Assembly: GCA_951802425.1 (NCBI GenBank)
Contig: OX637799.1
Coordinates: forward strand, 2,046,001-2,110,000
Reading direction: 5' to 3'
From: Clavaria fumosa
Lineage: Eukaryota; Basidiomycota; Agaricomycetes; Agaricales; Clavariaceae
Length of the DNA stretch: 64,000 nt
A program made the translations under genes and the position numbers. Of this stretch, positions 11,768-23,309 are shown piece by piece (the stretch's first letter is position 1; the number at the start of each line of letters is the position of its first letter). Under the pieces are notes generated by a model that saw only the letters and a program-made list of their open reading frames with translations, was not told where the DNA came from and searched no databases.

Positions 11768-14371
11768 TCACGCTGTGCCTTTGTGGCCCCTTCTACGGTG
11801 CTGCAAGCCCCGCGACACCCCCTGCCGACTTCGCAACTTCTGTACAGCGGTCAACGGCACCGGGACCGCAGGGAGGCTGACGGCGGGGAGCGGGCTGACG
11901 GCGGGTAGCGGGCCGTTCATGGGCTGGAACGGCACGGGCGGCGCAGGGGTATCAAGCGGTGCCTTCCCGTCCAGTTTCGACGTATCGGGCACGGCGAGCA
12001 ACGGATGCGCCTCCGTAGTGAAGACGTCTGGAGGGGGGAGAAAAGTCAGAAAATTACAGGTCAGAGCGAATCGTGATTTCGACAGGAATGACGTGAGCGC
12101 ACATTTGTCGAGGCTGATGTGCTCCGGGTCATCGAACGTGAGGTACCTTGTCCACGGGCGTCAGGAGCGACAGGGATAAGAAGAAGAAAAAAGGCGTGAG
12201 ACGCACAGATATTTGAGCACCTCTGCAAACCAGAAGCTTTCCATGTCATCGAACCTGTCCGTGTCAAGGACTGGGGCGCGATTGACGTCTGTCAGCCCAG
12301 CAATGCGCCCCGGCGTCGACGCGTCAGGGATCTGCAGGTGAATGCGGAATCTCTCCAGCGCGAAGGCCGCCCGATCTAGGTACTTGGAGTCCCCTGTTGC
12401 GCGCCACGCATAGAAGTTGGACTCGAGGACCTCAGGCCGAAGCACATAATACGGGTCCCGGATGTAGAATCCGTGCACATCGTAAAACGCGGCTTGCGTT
12501 GCGTCCGGCATCGTGTCCCCTGAGGACGTTCCATCATCGGAAAGGAAGGCGAATGTCTCTGGCCCAATCCCCGTCCTGCCCATGACAGACAGTGCAAGTC
12601 AGATAAAGCCTTTCCATATACTCCTGAGGGAGAAAGATCACAGAAAGGAAGTGAGGAAGGAAAGGCTCACCCTGTACTGGCGTAGGTGTTCCAGCATCCA
12701 TCAGCAAGTTCCAGACCAATGTCAACGATAGTCTGATTGTCAATTAGCTTGCCCCCTGCGTCCCAAAAAATTCAAGCTGTCTGGAGAATGGGAAGACGGA
12801 GATGAATCGTGCCTAGAATCCAGTTGCCACCATAAAAACAAGCCAAGTGAGAGCCGACATGACGGATTTTCCTTGCGTCGTCAAAATCGGCCAAGTAGGC
12901 GTGATTACCGATAGTGGATCTCTGGAGCAAGGAAGCGAGACGCGTAAGCCGCTGGACCTCGCAAGCACAAGTAACAAAGTATGACCTTGAGCAGTGTTCG
13001 GATTGACGAGTCCACGGCGGTAAGCCATCCATCGACGAAAATGGTGTCATCCGGATTGATTAGACGCGAATACTTGATGAGGTATTCGAAGTACGAATCC
13101 GAGCCGCCACCCCAGGTCTGGACGAGTGGCATGCAGTCAAGGGTGTGGCTAAACATATTCGGGAAATTGCTGACCACATAACCCCCAACTGGCTTCCCTG
13201 TTGCGGGGTCGATGCCCTGAGCCGGAAGGCCAGGTAACGGGCTCGCCTGCTAGACATTAACCCACCAGGCGACAAAGAGCCAGGAGAAACCCACAATTTT
13301 CGCGATATGCCTGGCTGATCCTTCTGCGAGTTCCCGATACTTTGCTATTTCGGTGTACTTGCTAATTACGAAGGGATGGCTCAGAAGTAGGTTCACAATG
13401 GCGGCATGTTGTGTCTATACCTCAGGGTTGCCCATTCTAGAGTGAGCTACAGCGCAGGCGATGAGACCTGAGAAATGATTACCCCAGAACTTATACTCAC
13501 CGTCCCCGCTTCCGCGATATTGGTCTAACAATATCATCAGACGCTGACAGGTTTAAGGTCTCGGGGAAGACGCACCGTAGCTACAATGGGCTGGTTGGTA
13601 GCGAAATCAACAGAGCTGAAGGGTATAGTCGACTGTCAGGATTACAATAAAAGAATCTAAGTTAGGCATCTGCGTGTCCGAAACTGAGCCAACCGCGCTC
13701 ACCTCAGCCCACGCAAACTTCAACTTGTCTGCCAGCTGTTTGGCTTTCACGAGTAGAACCTTATGCTTCATGCCACTGAGCTCGTAGGAGCTGAGAAGGC
13801 CGCCCATATACCGGATCGTGCTCTCAAAGACGCTGACGTGCCCCGCAGTATTAGACTTGCTGAAGTCGATGTGCTCTACGAATTTCAAAGACTTGACAAA
13901 CATGTCCTGGGTAGACAGACAGACGGCGTCCAAAACGAAATGGGAAGAACAGGGTGAGCGACGAGGAAAGAAAGGCGGCGTGCTCATCCCAAATGGGCAC
14001 TCACGTTCAAATCCATGATAAGCATAGTCGAAAGGGCGTCGACGATAGTTGCGCCCCATCCGTTGCGCGAATCAGAGAACCCCTGGGACACGGGCCTCAA
14101 TTCGTCATGCCCATAGGCGAACTTGCTGCCAGGTCAGTGGTTGGTCAGCGCAAGATGAGTACATACGGTAATGTAAGCAACGCAACGAGTAGGCTTGAAA
14201 GCTGTCGGTAAAGAGCGTCTTCACAGTTTCTCGATGGGCAGTGGCTGCAATGGGATTCGGGAAGGCCAAGCCGGGCTTCTGCACCTGCCCAGCGCGAACG
14301 GGGTTAGGTATAAGGAGCGTGGTCGAAAAAAGAGCGACGGCGGACAGCGTAAGGCGTCCAAAAGAGAACAT
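11768..14371 (-). CDS. Secretory-pathway GH47 alpha-1,2-mannosidase
   Basis: Class I alpha-mannosidase that trims Man alpha-1,2-Man from N-glycans in the ER/Golgi or outside the cell. The start at 14371 gives a clear signal peptide ([20 protein letters not shown] followed by IPNPVRAG); an in-frame ATG 12 codons upstream is possible but less signal-like. Family blocks in order: [16 protein letters not shown], then [20 protein letters not shown], with the catalytic-site Glu in FEST. Next come [63 protein letters not shown] and [15 protein letters not shown]. Splicing across a gtgcgc intron near 12110 gives [14 protein letters not shown]. The calcium-binding Thr of TEAHP is kept, but the usual NTEAHP reads TTEAHP. 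At least eight introns. A Pro/Val/Ala-rich tail of about 60 residues follows the domain. Confidence 0.87.
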
Positions 14372-16019
14372 TATGGGAGGAGACAAGAAAAAATTTGGAA
14401 GATTCAAGGAATGAGGCGAATATATGACCCTTAGACAAAAATTCTGAACCGAACATTCGCCCCGCGTTTGTTCGGCTCAGAATTTCGGACGGAGTACTGT
14501 GGACAGTGCATGCAGCGATTGGGACGCTCTGAACGCGACAGTGCGCGAATTCTGGCTCCCACAGAGAGAATACACGCGGTGGCCATGCGAATCCGGGCGC
14601 TTGTCGCTGCGTTTGTCGCGTAGAGATTCTAAGAAATGGGAGGCGGGACTCGCGCGACAGGGTCGAGGTGCAGGGTCGAATTTGAGCACGTCACGTGTCC
14701 GTTCGCGCGGTTTTCGCAATGCCGCTCTGGTGGTTTACCGCAATGGCAAGCGTATGTCTACCGCTCGTGGTATTCATGCGAGGCTAGGCCATTCAACTGG
14801 AGATTGTTCTGTGTAGCGAATTCTATGGCATCCCTGAAAGAATATGGGTCTTCAGGAATGGAACTCGCTGTCGAGAATAAACTTGCATCAACTGTTTTGA
14901 CCTATCAGGATCTGTCGCCAGACTTGAATGGATCAGATTGTCTAGTCGCCCGTTTTACACTAGGTGAAGTCGGTATTAGTGCTACGATTCGGCCTCATCT
15001 TTTGATTGCAGATTAAATATTCCCGAGTGTTAAGGCGGATCTGTGTCGTCTCGTGTTAGAGTGAGTGAAGCATTTCTCCTTGCGAGCAGATTGCTCACGC
15101 ACGGGATGGAGGCGCAGCGATCAACATTACAATACGGACCGATAGTGCCACTCCCCACTTTCCGAATTCGAGTATCGAGAGTCGATTCGATCCACGGAAC
15201 TGTCGGGACCGGCACGCGGGAGGCCAAGGTCTAGATCATCATTCTCCACCCTTTTCTTTTTTTGAACGCATGCACGCATGTACTATGGTCACGGGCACTC
15301 GGTGATCTCTCTGCTTGGAATCTCTCAAGTTCAGGTTCAATCTGTGACCGTCGCACCGCAACTGACTCTCAATGCAAAATTCCTTACTCGCAAACAATGT
15401 AAGGATCTCGTCCGTCACAAAGAAATGAATTTCTCCTGTCTCATCTCAAGATGGCATCAATCGTTGGATCTTGATTGTGATTACCCATTCAAGAGCGTCT
15501 AGGACTACCACCTGTCATCCGCATGCAACACGATACGGGCATTTCATCTCCATGGGATGTTCAAAATGCCGTCGAAAAGTCAGCAAGTAGCACACTCTCT
15601 TAGAACTCTCAAGTCCTGTCGCTATAGCGCTACATTATAACACCCAAAAATGTGATAATGATTGAATCAAATTTGATGTACTTGTAAATAACGATACAGG
15701 TACACAATTGTAAAAAAAGGAACGGAGTTTCAAATCCACCACTCTCGGCAAATAGCGCCGCCCAACAGCCCTCGCCCTTTCCACATCGCCCAAGGCTTGT
15801 TCCACTCTTGGACCTTGTCCTCCTCCTCCTCAACCCCGTAGTCCTTCCCCGCAGCACTCGAGCTCGTCCTCGCAGCCCGCCGCACACGTTCTCCCTAGAC
15901 CGGCAGGCTCCGCTGGTCTCGTCTAGACATCCTAGCGCACATTACAGTGCTCTTTGTTTCTAGCAGTCCTCGACTCGACGTCGTCAGAATCATTCAAGCC
16001 AGCGCATCACGAGGTAGAA
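14372..16019. promoter_or_regulatory. Divergent intergenic region of 1.65 kb
   Basis: Lies between the start codons of the GH47 gene and VTS1. Frames at 14499-15016 and 15278-15502 have no recognisable domain. The stretch 15630-16019 leading into VTS1 may be its leader. No gene is supported. Confidence 0.4.
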
Positions 16020-18191
16020 ATGTCCACTTTTCGCCCCCCGTCGACTAGCCCTAGTCCTGGGCCCTGCCCTTCTCCCAAAATCGACGCTGCCACAACAGAC
16101 GCCCAACAGCGTGCCTCCATGGGCCCAGCTGCTCGTGTTGCCGCAATCCCCTCTCCTTCTCCCAGGCCTGGCGTAGGTCTGGCCGCAAGGCCTACCAGCG
16201 AGCTGTTAGGTAGCGCCAGCATGTTCCAGACGCCTGAAGGTTAGTCACATCGTACCTCGTCTAACCATCTGCTCACCTGCCACGTCAGCCGAAGCTCTTG
16301 ATCAGTGGTTCAAAAATTTGCAAAGTTACGAAGCCACTCTGGTACGTAGCGGTCGTAAACCCTTCGCATTCATCCCTTATCATGTTTCTATCGCAGGAAG
16401 AAATGGCGGCAGCCTCTCTAGATGTCAACTTCAAAGAAGAGTTGAGCGCCATCGAGCAATGTAAGACTCCATCAAAATTTTTTCACTCTAGCTTCAATTG
16501 TCATTTCAGGGGTCAAGGTTCTCTCAGAAGCCGAGCGCACAGCCGCTCTTTACAGTCTTCTACAACATTCAACGCAAGTGCAAATCAGGTTTTTCATCAC
16601 CGTCCTCCAGCAGATGGCTAGATCCGATCCGATGACAGCGCTACTTAGCCCAGCCGTTGGAGGTGAATGAACATACAATCATCGAATTAGGCAGTCTCCG
16701 CTGACCTCTGGCTTTTCAGGCTCTATGCAAACGCAGATGGAGGCCAAGCTCGCCAGCATGAGCCTCAAATCGCCGGGTCTCAAGTCGACTATGCCCGGTT
16801 CGCCCACTGTGCGCAACCTGAGCCCATCGAACAACCTCAACCGCCAATCTGTTGCCGTTGATACCACTTCCCACAACTTCCTCTCGCCCGATTCGGCTGC
16901 GCTTGCATCAACCGGGCATGATGCCGCGGCTACCCTGGCGCAGCAACGCGCCAAACTCAAGGCGAGCAACGCGGCCCACCGCATCTCCGCCCCAGTGCTG
17001 TCCTCACCCGACGGACGGGGTGCATGGAACCCCCCGGGACAGCTCGGCCAAGTCGCAGAGCAGAATTCATCTGCGCAAGAGATCGTCGTCAACGGCGGAA
17101 ACAGGCCGCAAAGCGTCGAATACTCCAGCACTCTCCCCGCGGCTGCTCGCTCTGGGCAGCTGGGGGCGGAGGGCACCGCTCTCTCTCCCCGGGTCGGGGA
17201 CAGCTGGGCCAGCATGGTCAACACGCCCTTGATCCCGATGTTCCAGAAAGACGCTGCTCGCACGGGAGCGAATTTAGATGCGGCAGCAGCCAAATTGAAC
17301 GACTGGGGTGGTGCGGCCGGCGTTCCGCGCATGGGTGACCCTAAGATCTACCGCCGCCAGACCAAACCGGCGAACGCCGTGATTGGAAACGACTCGGGTG
17401 CCATGTACGACAATGATGGAAACCCTATTCAGATGAATCACCAGCAGGGACAAGGGCAGCAGCAGCAGCAGCAACACCCAGGACGCAGGGCCAACATGTT
17501 GCATCTCAGCCCTAGCGTGTTTGGTGGGAACAACCCCGGGTGGAACGGGGCAAGGACGCCCGGATCGGGTGATGGGTCCGCGGGGGCTCTGGGGCTGCCG
17601 AACGGCTTCGGAATGGGCCTCGGCATGGGTAGCGCCGGGCTGGGCATTCCGGGAGTAGGCATGCCCGGGCTCGGAGTGGGCGGGATGGGCCAGCTGAGTC
17701 CGTTCATGATGAACATGGCGGCGATGGGGATGACGCCCGAGGCGCAGCTGCTCGCAGCGCAGATGGCGGCGGCGAGCGGGTTCGGGCCGAACAACTGGAT
17801 GAACATGCCTGGAGTGGGCGTGGGCGGGCTCGGCTCTGCGATGCTCGGGAACCGGAGCGCGGGACGGACGCCTGGGAGCGCGCGGTCGGTGAACTCGAAG
17901 GCGTCGTCGAACAACGGGGGGTCGGCGCTCGGGACTGGCAAGCGGGACGAGGAGGACTTTGACCCGCAGATACTGTCGGACGTGCCAGCGTGGCTGCGTA
18001 GTCTGCGGTTGCACAAGTACACGCCCAACTTTGAAGGCATGAAGTGGCAGGAGATTGTGGGCCTAGACGAGGCTGCGCTGGAGAAGCAGGGCGTGGCCGC
18101 GCTCGGGGCGCGGCGCAAGATGTTGAAGACGTTTGAGGTCGTGCGGAAGAAAATGGGGCTCGAGGTGGGTCCTCCGCCGGCTACGGCCTGA
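16020..18191 (+). CDS. VTS1: SAM-domain RNA-binding protein Vts1 (Smaug type)
   Basis: Post-transcriptional regulator; the Smaug-type SAM domain binds RNA hairpins and recruits CCR4-NOT to mRNA. Five exons resolve cleanly: 16020-16239, 16289-16341, 16397-16460, 16510-16662 and 16720-18191. All introns are GT-AG and frame-keeping. After a Ser/Pro leader, exons 2-4 give [57 protein letters not shown] and [17 protein letters not shown], the N-terminal conserved helical region of Vts1 proteins. The last exon encodes a long Gly/Met-rich linker with a short Gln run. The C-terminal SAM domain reads [40 protein letters not shown] and [17 protein letters not shown]. The product has a plausible working partner in NOT2 encoded at 8.5-11.0 kb, but proximity is probably chance. 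Confidence 0.92.
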
Positions 18192-19090
18192 GCATTATAT
18201 ATATGTATTTGCCTTCGCTTCTCTCATCGTGAGAGAAGACGTTTAACGAAGCAACACCTCCAAAATGTGGCCCACTGCGTTTCTCTTTTCCAATTCACGT
18301 CTTCCCCTCTTCTGGAACGCATCGTTTTTTTATCTTATTTTCTTCTGCGCCAATGTCAACCCCTCTCTTTTTTTTTCTATTCTTTTTTTCTTTCTTTCGG
18401 TCGTATGTGTACCCGCGTCCGATGTCGATATCTGTTTGAATAGGATGCCTCCGTTGTTTATGTTATACTCAGTCAATTACCGACTTTTTTATGTGCTCGT
18501 TCATGTCTCTATCATCTTGAACGTGACCTCCTTATCTCGATCTGTCCTGGAAGTTTTTGAGAGCATGTTATATTATATATCATATCCTTGCATTTGATCG
18601 AAGCAGGCGCAGTAACTGTATATGGCAACCGCCTTTGACTTATGGCTCTGCAATGGACAAGCTCTCTCAAGCTCCGAACACCTCCGGAAACACCCTTGAT
18701 GATGACACACATGCATGAACACCTTAAAGATTGGCCTTTCTTCCCCCAAGAGCCATAACCTTGCCTTGTCCACAATTGGGCAGGCTTCTGGAGGAGCCTG
18801 TGTACTTGGAAAAAATTCAAGTGGTGGAGTTGCTCCAACAGCATCAGGGGAGTTCAACACAGCATGGAAACTGAACATTTATATTGAACTGAACTCCATG
18901 CCAGTATGACAACCTCCTGGTGCTAATGCAGGGATTCTTTGTGTAGTTGAGCCTGAGCACTGGCAACTGGCTACTTTCTTGTGCAAAGTGAGTTATGCTG
19001 CTGTGCTCACACTGCCAGCCCTTTGTGATGCAATTGTTGCAATCCTATGATTCAGCAATTAGAAAAAATGAATGGAATGAGGAATACTAC
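18192..19090. other. VTS1 3' flank, then repeat-like DNA
   Basis: 18192-18590 is T-rich and probably the VTS1 3' UTR. From about 18600 the sequence becomes CpG-poor and TG/CA-rich, like the repeats to its right. It ends at the pogo-like insertion. No domain was recognised. Confidence 0.4.
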
Positions 19091-19780
19091 TACAGTTGAA
19101 CATGGCATAACATATAACGACGGTCAGACCCTAAAACTAATACGGTATCATGGGTATACGGTAACCTATGTGTCACATATTATGTGACATGTGTGATGTG
19201 TGACGGTTTCCAAAAATGGTCCAGTGTCGTCTGCTGCACCTTCGCCACCTGCCATCTTCGCAAATGCCCACAAAGGCGTCGGGCCTCTTGTGACAATATC
19301 CGTGCATTGTCTACCTCACCAAGTCTGTCCAAGCATGCCCCTTCGCACCTGGTATGGAAATGCTCCACAATCTCACTTTGCGACATCCCCTTATGCTGAT
19401 CCACATAGGCGAAGATGGTTAACCAGTCGTGGAGGGTCAAGTTTTTTCGTTTGGCCTCATAAACAGGCATTGCAGAGCTGGCAGGAGTGTCTTTTGGCAA
19501 TTTTTTTCCGGATAGTCTATCATAGCTGTTAGACATAGGGATCTGGTGCTGGCCCGCTGCAAGGGAAGGCCGAAAAAAAAAGTATTTTCATTTCAAATCA
19601 TGCCTGATAATTGGACCTGGGTGCCCGCAAGAACATATATTTTGGGGCCCAGCCCCATATGTTATTCGTTATGCCAGTTTTCGTATAATTTACCGCAAAC
19701 CAACTTGGTTAGGGCCCAAAATCAATACATTATCCGAGATATACGTTTACCCGTGATACGTTATGCCATGTTCAACTGTA
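19091..19780 (-). mobile_element. Non-autonomous pogo/Tc1-like element with 20-bp perfect TIRs
   Basis: The ends are exact inverted copies: TACAGTTGAACATGGCATAA at 19091-19110 and its complement at 19761-19780. The outer TA on each side is probably the duplicated TA target, leaving CAGTTGAAC... as the terminus, a CAGT start typical of pogo-group elements. The element is 690 bp, far too short for a full transposase, and carries only a short HTH-containing frame on the minus strand. Confidence 0.85.
19180..19536 (-). CDS. Deleted pogo-like transposase: HTH joined to C-terminal tail
   Basis: This 118-residue frame lies wholly inside the 690-bp element. Residues about 30-70 (NLTLHDWLTIFAYVDQHKGM and SQSEIVEHFHTRCEGA) match the CENP-B-type helix-turn-helix start of fungal pogo transposases. 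Residues about 75-115 (LSQEARRLCGHLRRW and VQQTTLDHFWKP) resemble the extreme C-terminus of such proteins. The DDE catalytic core between them is missing, so it cannot catalyse transposition. It may be a by-product of internal deletion or a DNA-binding derivative. The frame is uninterrupted, which is notable next to the decayed repeats around it. Confidence 0.6.
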   Translation of the reverse strand: MSNSYDRLSGKKLPKDTPASSAMPVYEAKRKNLTLHDWLTIFAYVDQHKGMSQSEIVEHFHTRCEGACLDRLGEVDNARILSQEARRLCGHLRRWQVAKVQQTTLDHFWKPSHITHVT

Positions 19781-20253
19781 TGCACCTCTTGCTCCATTCC
19801 ATTCCACTCCTTGTTTTCTTTTGCTGATCTGATTTTTTTCCATGCCTTCAGAAATTCTGTGGGCAATGGATCTGCTACACCTGTGAGATTGCCCCCCATC
19901 CTGCTGGGGCCTGCAACATTGCCCCTCATCTTGCTGGAGCCTGTGATGTTGCCCCTCACCTCGCTGGGGTCTGCAACCTTGCCTTGAAAGTGTGTGCATC
20001 ATGCCTGTTCTGCCCTTTGTTGGTCCAGGGCCTCTGCCAAGATTTTTTCATTGAGGCCAGCTTCCTCCTTGTTGACAATGTGCATTTCATGCTCAAGCTT
20101 GGTTTCTTGATGTTTGAGTATATTGGAAGTGACCATGGTGGTTGAACTTAGAGAAATTTTTTGGGTGCTGTGACCTGATCAACAAACATCATGCTGACTA
20201 ATCTGTCATGTGATTGCCACTCTTGCAGGGTGCAAGGCTTGAAGGGGGGGTAA
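19781..20253 (+). mobile_element. Internal end of an LTR retroelement with polypurine tract
   Basis: Immediately before the LTR-like sequence at 20254 stands a purine run (gaaggggggg, about 20238-20249), then taa, then TGTCAGG. That is the usual layout of a polypurine tract before a 3' LTR. No coding remnant was recognised here. Confidence 0.5.
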
Positions 20254-20414
20254 TGTCAGGACCCACCCATTTTTCCAACCCCATTTGAACCCATCACTGC
20301 TCATGAACCTCCTGACACCCCTTCACAACCTCACAGACCACCCTGCACACTTCTGAAACCTGCCATCCTCTTCTGGAGCCCTCCCCAACTTCCCCCATCT
20401 TCATATGATGCCTG

Positions 20415-21459
20415 TAGTGATGTGCAATGCCTGGCCTCAAGCCCTGGGCTGGCTGGGCCAAGCCCTACTTATGCTGGGCCAAGCCAGGCATTTCATAGGG
20501 CTTTGCAGGGCCTGGGGCCCAGCTTAAGGTTGTTAGAAGCAGGGGCTGCAGGCTCAGGCTGCAGCTTCTGTGTGACTTGCAATGTGTGACAGTGTGACCT
20601 GTGCAATGCATGACCAATTGCAATGCTGCATATGCACGTCCCTCCATACTCATACTGTTCAGTTCTCCTTACCTGGAACTCTTGTGCATGCCTGGCTGTG
20701 CTGTGGGTCCTGATGGAAAACTGCTTGAGGCTGATGCAATTCAGTTCTTTCATGATGCAGATGAAAATATTCTGCTCCCTACTACCTCAACTTCTTGGCC
20801 TGTGCAACTCAGATACCAGCTGCAAAGCTTACCAGAGATACAGTAATGCTGAGGTGCCAGTATTGACTTCCCACCATAGTGCCATCCATGTGCAGCAGGA
20901 ATGCAAGAAAGCAATGGCTAATGATTGATCAGCAAATTTGTCAGTGAAACACAATGCTGTGACTGCCTCTCTCAGCAGCCAAAGCTCTGCTCCTGCTGAG
21001 CCAACTGATGGTGGTTCCCCCAGTGACTATGATGAGAACCTGAAGTGCCTGCCAAACAAAGGTGAGCAATGGTCACTTGATTTGATTTTGCACTGATCAT
21101 CTCTTCATAGGCAAACAGCTTCACATTTGAAGTGCATATTCTGCCATGATCTCATCTTTCAGGAGCATGAAACTACTGCAGCCACTGACAGTCCCCAGGG
21201 TGAAGAGGATGGTGAAGAGATGGCTGGATGGGATGGCCTTGTTGACTCAGATGGAGATTATGATACATTGTAACAATAATTTTAATTTTTGCACATTTTA
21301 CATATACATGTATACAGAGGCCAGGGCTTGAGCCAGGCCAGGCCCTGGCCAGGTCTGAGCTTGGGCCCAGGGCCTGGCTTTGATTTGACAAAGCCCAAGT
21401 CCCCCAAAAGCTGAGCCCTAGCTGGGGCTTTCAGGCCAGGCTGGGCTTTCACATCACTA
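20415..21459. mobile_element. Non-autonomous hAT element, 1045 bp, with 8-bp TSD
   Basis: The flanks are GATGCCTG on both sides (20407-20414 and 21460-21467), an exact 8-bp duplication as made by hAT transposases. Termini are TAGTGATGTGCAA and, inverted, TAGTGATGTGAAA. Both subterminal regions are rich in GGCCTGG/CCAGGCC words, likely transposase-binding repeats. Inside are short frames such as GPDGKLLEADAIQFFHDADE (plus, around 20700-20770) and GEDGEEMAGWDGLVDSDG-like frames near 21200-21270. They read like pieces of a hAT protein, but no full transposase is present. Confidence 0.85.
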
Positions 21460-21488
21460 GATGCCTGCAACGATGACTCTATACTTGC

Positions 21489-21807
21489 TAGGGTGTGACA
21501 CAGGTACAGGTAACCCACATGGGTTTCCTGGCAAGTATGGGTATGGGTAGGGTACAGGTAAGCATTCTGCTACCTGTGTGCTTTAAAATGAGCCCTAAAA
21601 CATCCAAAATGGACAAGAATTGAGTGAGATATGCTTATAACAATCTGAAATCACTGTTTCAAGCATATCTCACTCAATTCTTGTCTGTTTTGATTGTTCT
21701 AAGGCTTATTTTGATGGGTAAACCCGCCAGGTATGGGTAGGGGTACATCCCGGGTGCGGGTATTGGTCAGCGTTGAGATACCAACAGGTTACCTGTGTCA
21801 CACCCTA
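21489..21807. mobile_element. hAT-type MITE, 319 bp, with 8-bp TSD and internal hairpin
   Basis: The flanks ATACTTGC at 21481-21488 and 21808-21815 are identical. The TIR is TAGGGTGTGACACAGGTA, 18 bp and perfect. Inside, 21612-21636 and 21661-21685 are perfect 25-bp inverted copies with a 24-nt loop. There is no coding capacity. It lies only 30 bp from the larger hAT element. Confidence 0.88.
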
Positions 21808-22203
21808 ATACTTGCACAGTCTCCCTTGACCTCACCCTCCACATATCCACTGCCTGAACCCCTGATATTGGTGCATGACACGTTGTTGCACAATCGCATC
21901 ACTGGCACTACCAGTTTACCCACATTACCAGCATTACTCACATGACCTTCCACCCAAGGTCACCTGCATCACCAGTGTCACCCATGTGACCCACCTCATG
22001 ATGCTGTGATCTTAACACTCAAATGTGCCACCAACAGTCAGCTGCATACATACTTCAAATATGCTTTATCCTTCACTTACAGGTAATTTTCTCATGCTTT
22101 TTTGGGTTGGCCAAAATTTTTGGGCTAAATTTCGAAACTTTTTGGGTGCAGTGAGGGCAAGAATTGCTTTGTAAGTACAGAATATGTGATATATTGGACC
22201 CAG

Positions 22204-22467
22204 TCAGTTCAGGAGTGATTCAATGGCCAGCATTGCTCTCTGAGAGACCTGCCGGTGTTGCCTCTGCTTCCAGACAGCCCATGCTGCAGCCTTACCTAAG
22301 AGACCCAAATGATAGGTACTCATGAACTGCCATGATTGATTGATAGACTGGTGAAGGACCTCAACTGGACATGCATCAAGATACTGCAGTGCAACTAGCT
22401 TGGCCTCAGCAAAATTGGCCTTGACAACCTCTTGGTACCAATACTTGCACCAACCCCAATACTGCAA
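22204..22467 (-). pseudogene. Transposase C-terminal fragment
   Basis: An 87-residue frame with YWGWCKYWYQEVVKANFAEA, ALQYLDACPVEVLHQSINQS and WAVWKQRQHRQVSQRAML. It resembles the C-terminal end of DDE transposases widespread in Agaricomycetes. It is truncated at the N-terminal side, where the DIRS-like recombinase begins. The family assignment rests on memory of the motif only. Confidence 0.45.
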
Positions 22468-22509
22468 AGCTATTGTTAGTGAATATTATCACCCATAGAG
22501 ATAGAATCC

Positions 22510-23260
22510 TCACCATTTCAATAAGAAGGGGTGGAGCAGAAAACAAGTGTCCCTGGATGCTAAATAATGCTGCATGGCCACAAGTGGGTCAGGCTGGTTC
22601 AAATGCTGCAAGACAACCACATGACTGCCCTCAAAAAAGGTGTCAGATTTGTGGTAAGGGAGCCAGAAGTCGAAGCAGTCCCAGGCAAGGCAGCATGAGG
22701 AACAAAGGGAGCATTTGCTCAAGTTATGCAGGGCTTTGTTGTCAGAGAGGGCAAGCTTGCTGAGGCGCAAAAGGGCAAAAAAACCAGTGAGGAGGATGCT
22801 GGTGAAGAGGAGGTCATCATGTGAAGGTGACTGGGCATTGGTGGCAATGACACACTGCAGGTCCTCCCAAGCCAGGGGGTCCTTTTGTGATGCAGTGCTG
22901 CCATGCTGCACATGCCCCTTGGAGTGTCCTGCAAATGAGTTGACTGGCTCTGTTGGTGCAAATGGCTGGGTAGAAGGGTTCAAGCTGGCTGCAAATGCCC
23001 AATAGGTAGAAATTGACTGAGTTTGGTGAGATGTGCAGAGATTGGAAAGTGACATAGTAACTGAGGGTGTCAGGAGTTGGGTCAATTGGGCAGTGATGGA
23101 TGTTACAGAAAGTCAAGTATGAATTCAAGGCAGAGGAGTACACAAGAGAAGTGGATGGATCCAAAGTGAGACTGAGGAGGATAGAGCACTCCCTATCTAG
23201 GTGCTCCTGGGTCCACAGTGGCCAGGCAGGCTGCCATGAGCCCTCTGAGATACAAATCAT
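22510..23260 (-). pseudogene. DIRS-like tyrosine recombinase, broken
   Basis: Overlapping frames give the N-terminal part of a fungal DIRS-type tyrosine recombinase: SSALNSYLTFCNIHHCPIDP, PDTLSYYVTFQSLHISPNSV and YLLGICSQLEPFYPAICTNR. The catalytic part follows with ILLTGFFALLRLSKLALSD (first catalytic Arg in LLRL) and FWLPYHKSDTFFEG (catalytic Lys). At least two frame changes separate these pieces. The C-terminal H-x-x-R and Tyr boxes are missing, where the transposase fragment at 22204-22467 adjoins. It lies just downstream of RNase H on the same strand, the DIRS gene order. Confidence 0.7.
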
Positions 23261-23309
23261 TTTTTTGTTGCCCCCAATGCATCTGGAGGGGGTTGAAATT
23301 TGATAATTG

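Larger units (their letters stand above)
20254..22075 (+). repeat. LTR copy (family of the 1.33-kb LTR), truncated and hit by two hAT elements
   Basis: The sequence from TGTCAGGACCCACCC at 20254 to about 20406, then 21816 to about 22075, matches the reverse complement of the solo LTR at 43581-44910 by eye, including the region with repeated accag/ggtca words. Two hAT-type insertions interrupt it (20415-21459 and 21489-21807). Similarity stops near 22075, so the end of this LTR is lost. Confidence 0.65.

Noticed and set aside
17274..18118. Long minus-strand frames of over 220 residues
   Set aside because: They are antisense shadows of the GC-rich last exon of VTS1, whose plus frame has the SAM domain.
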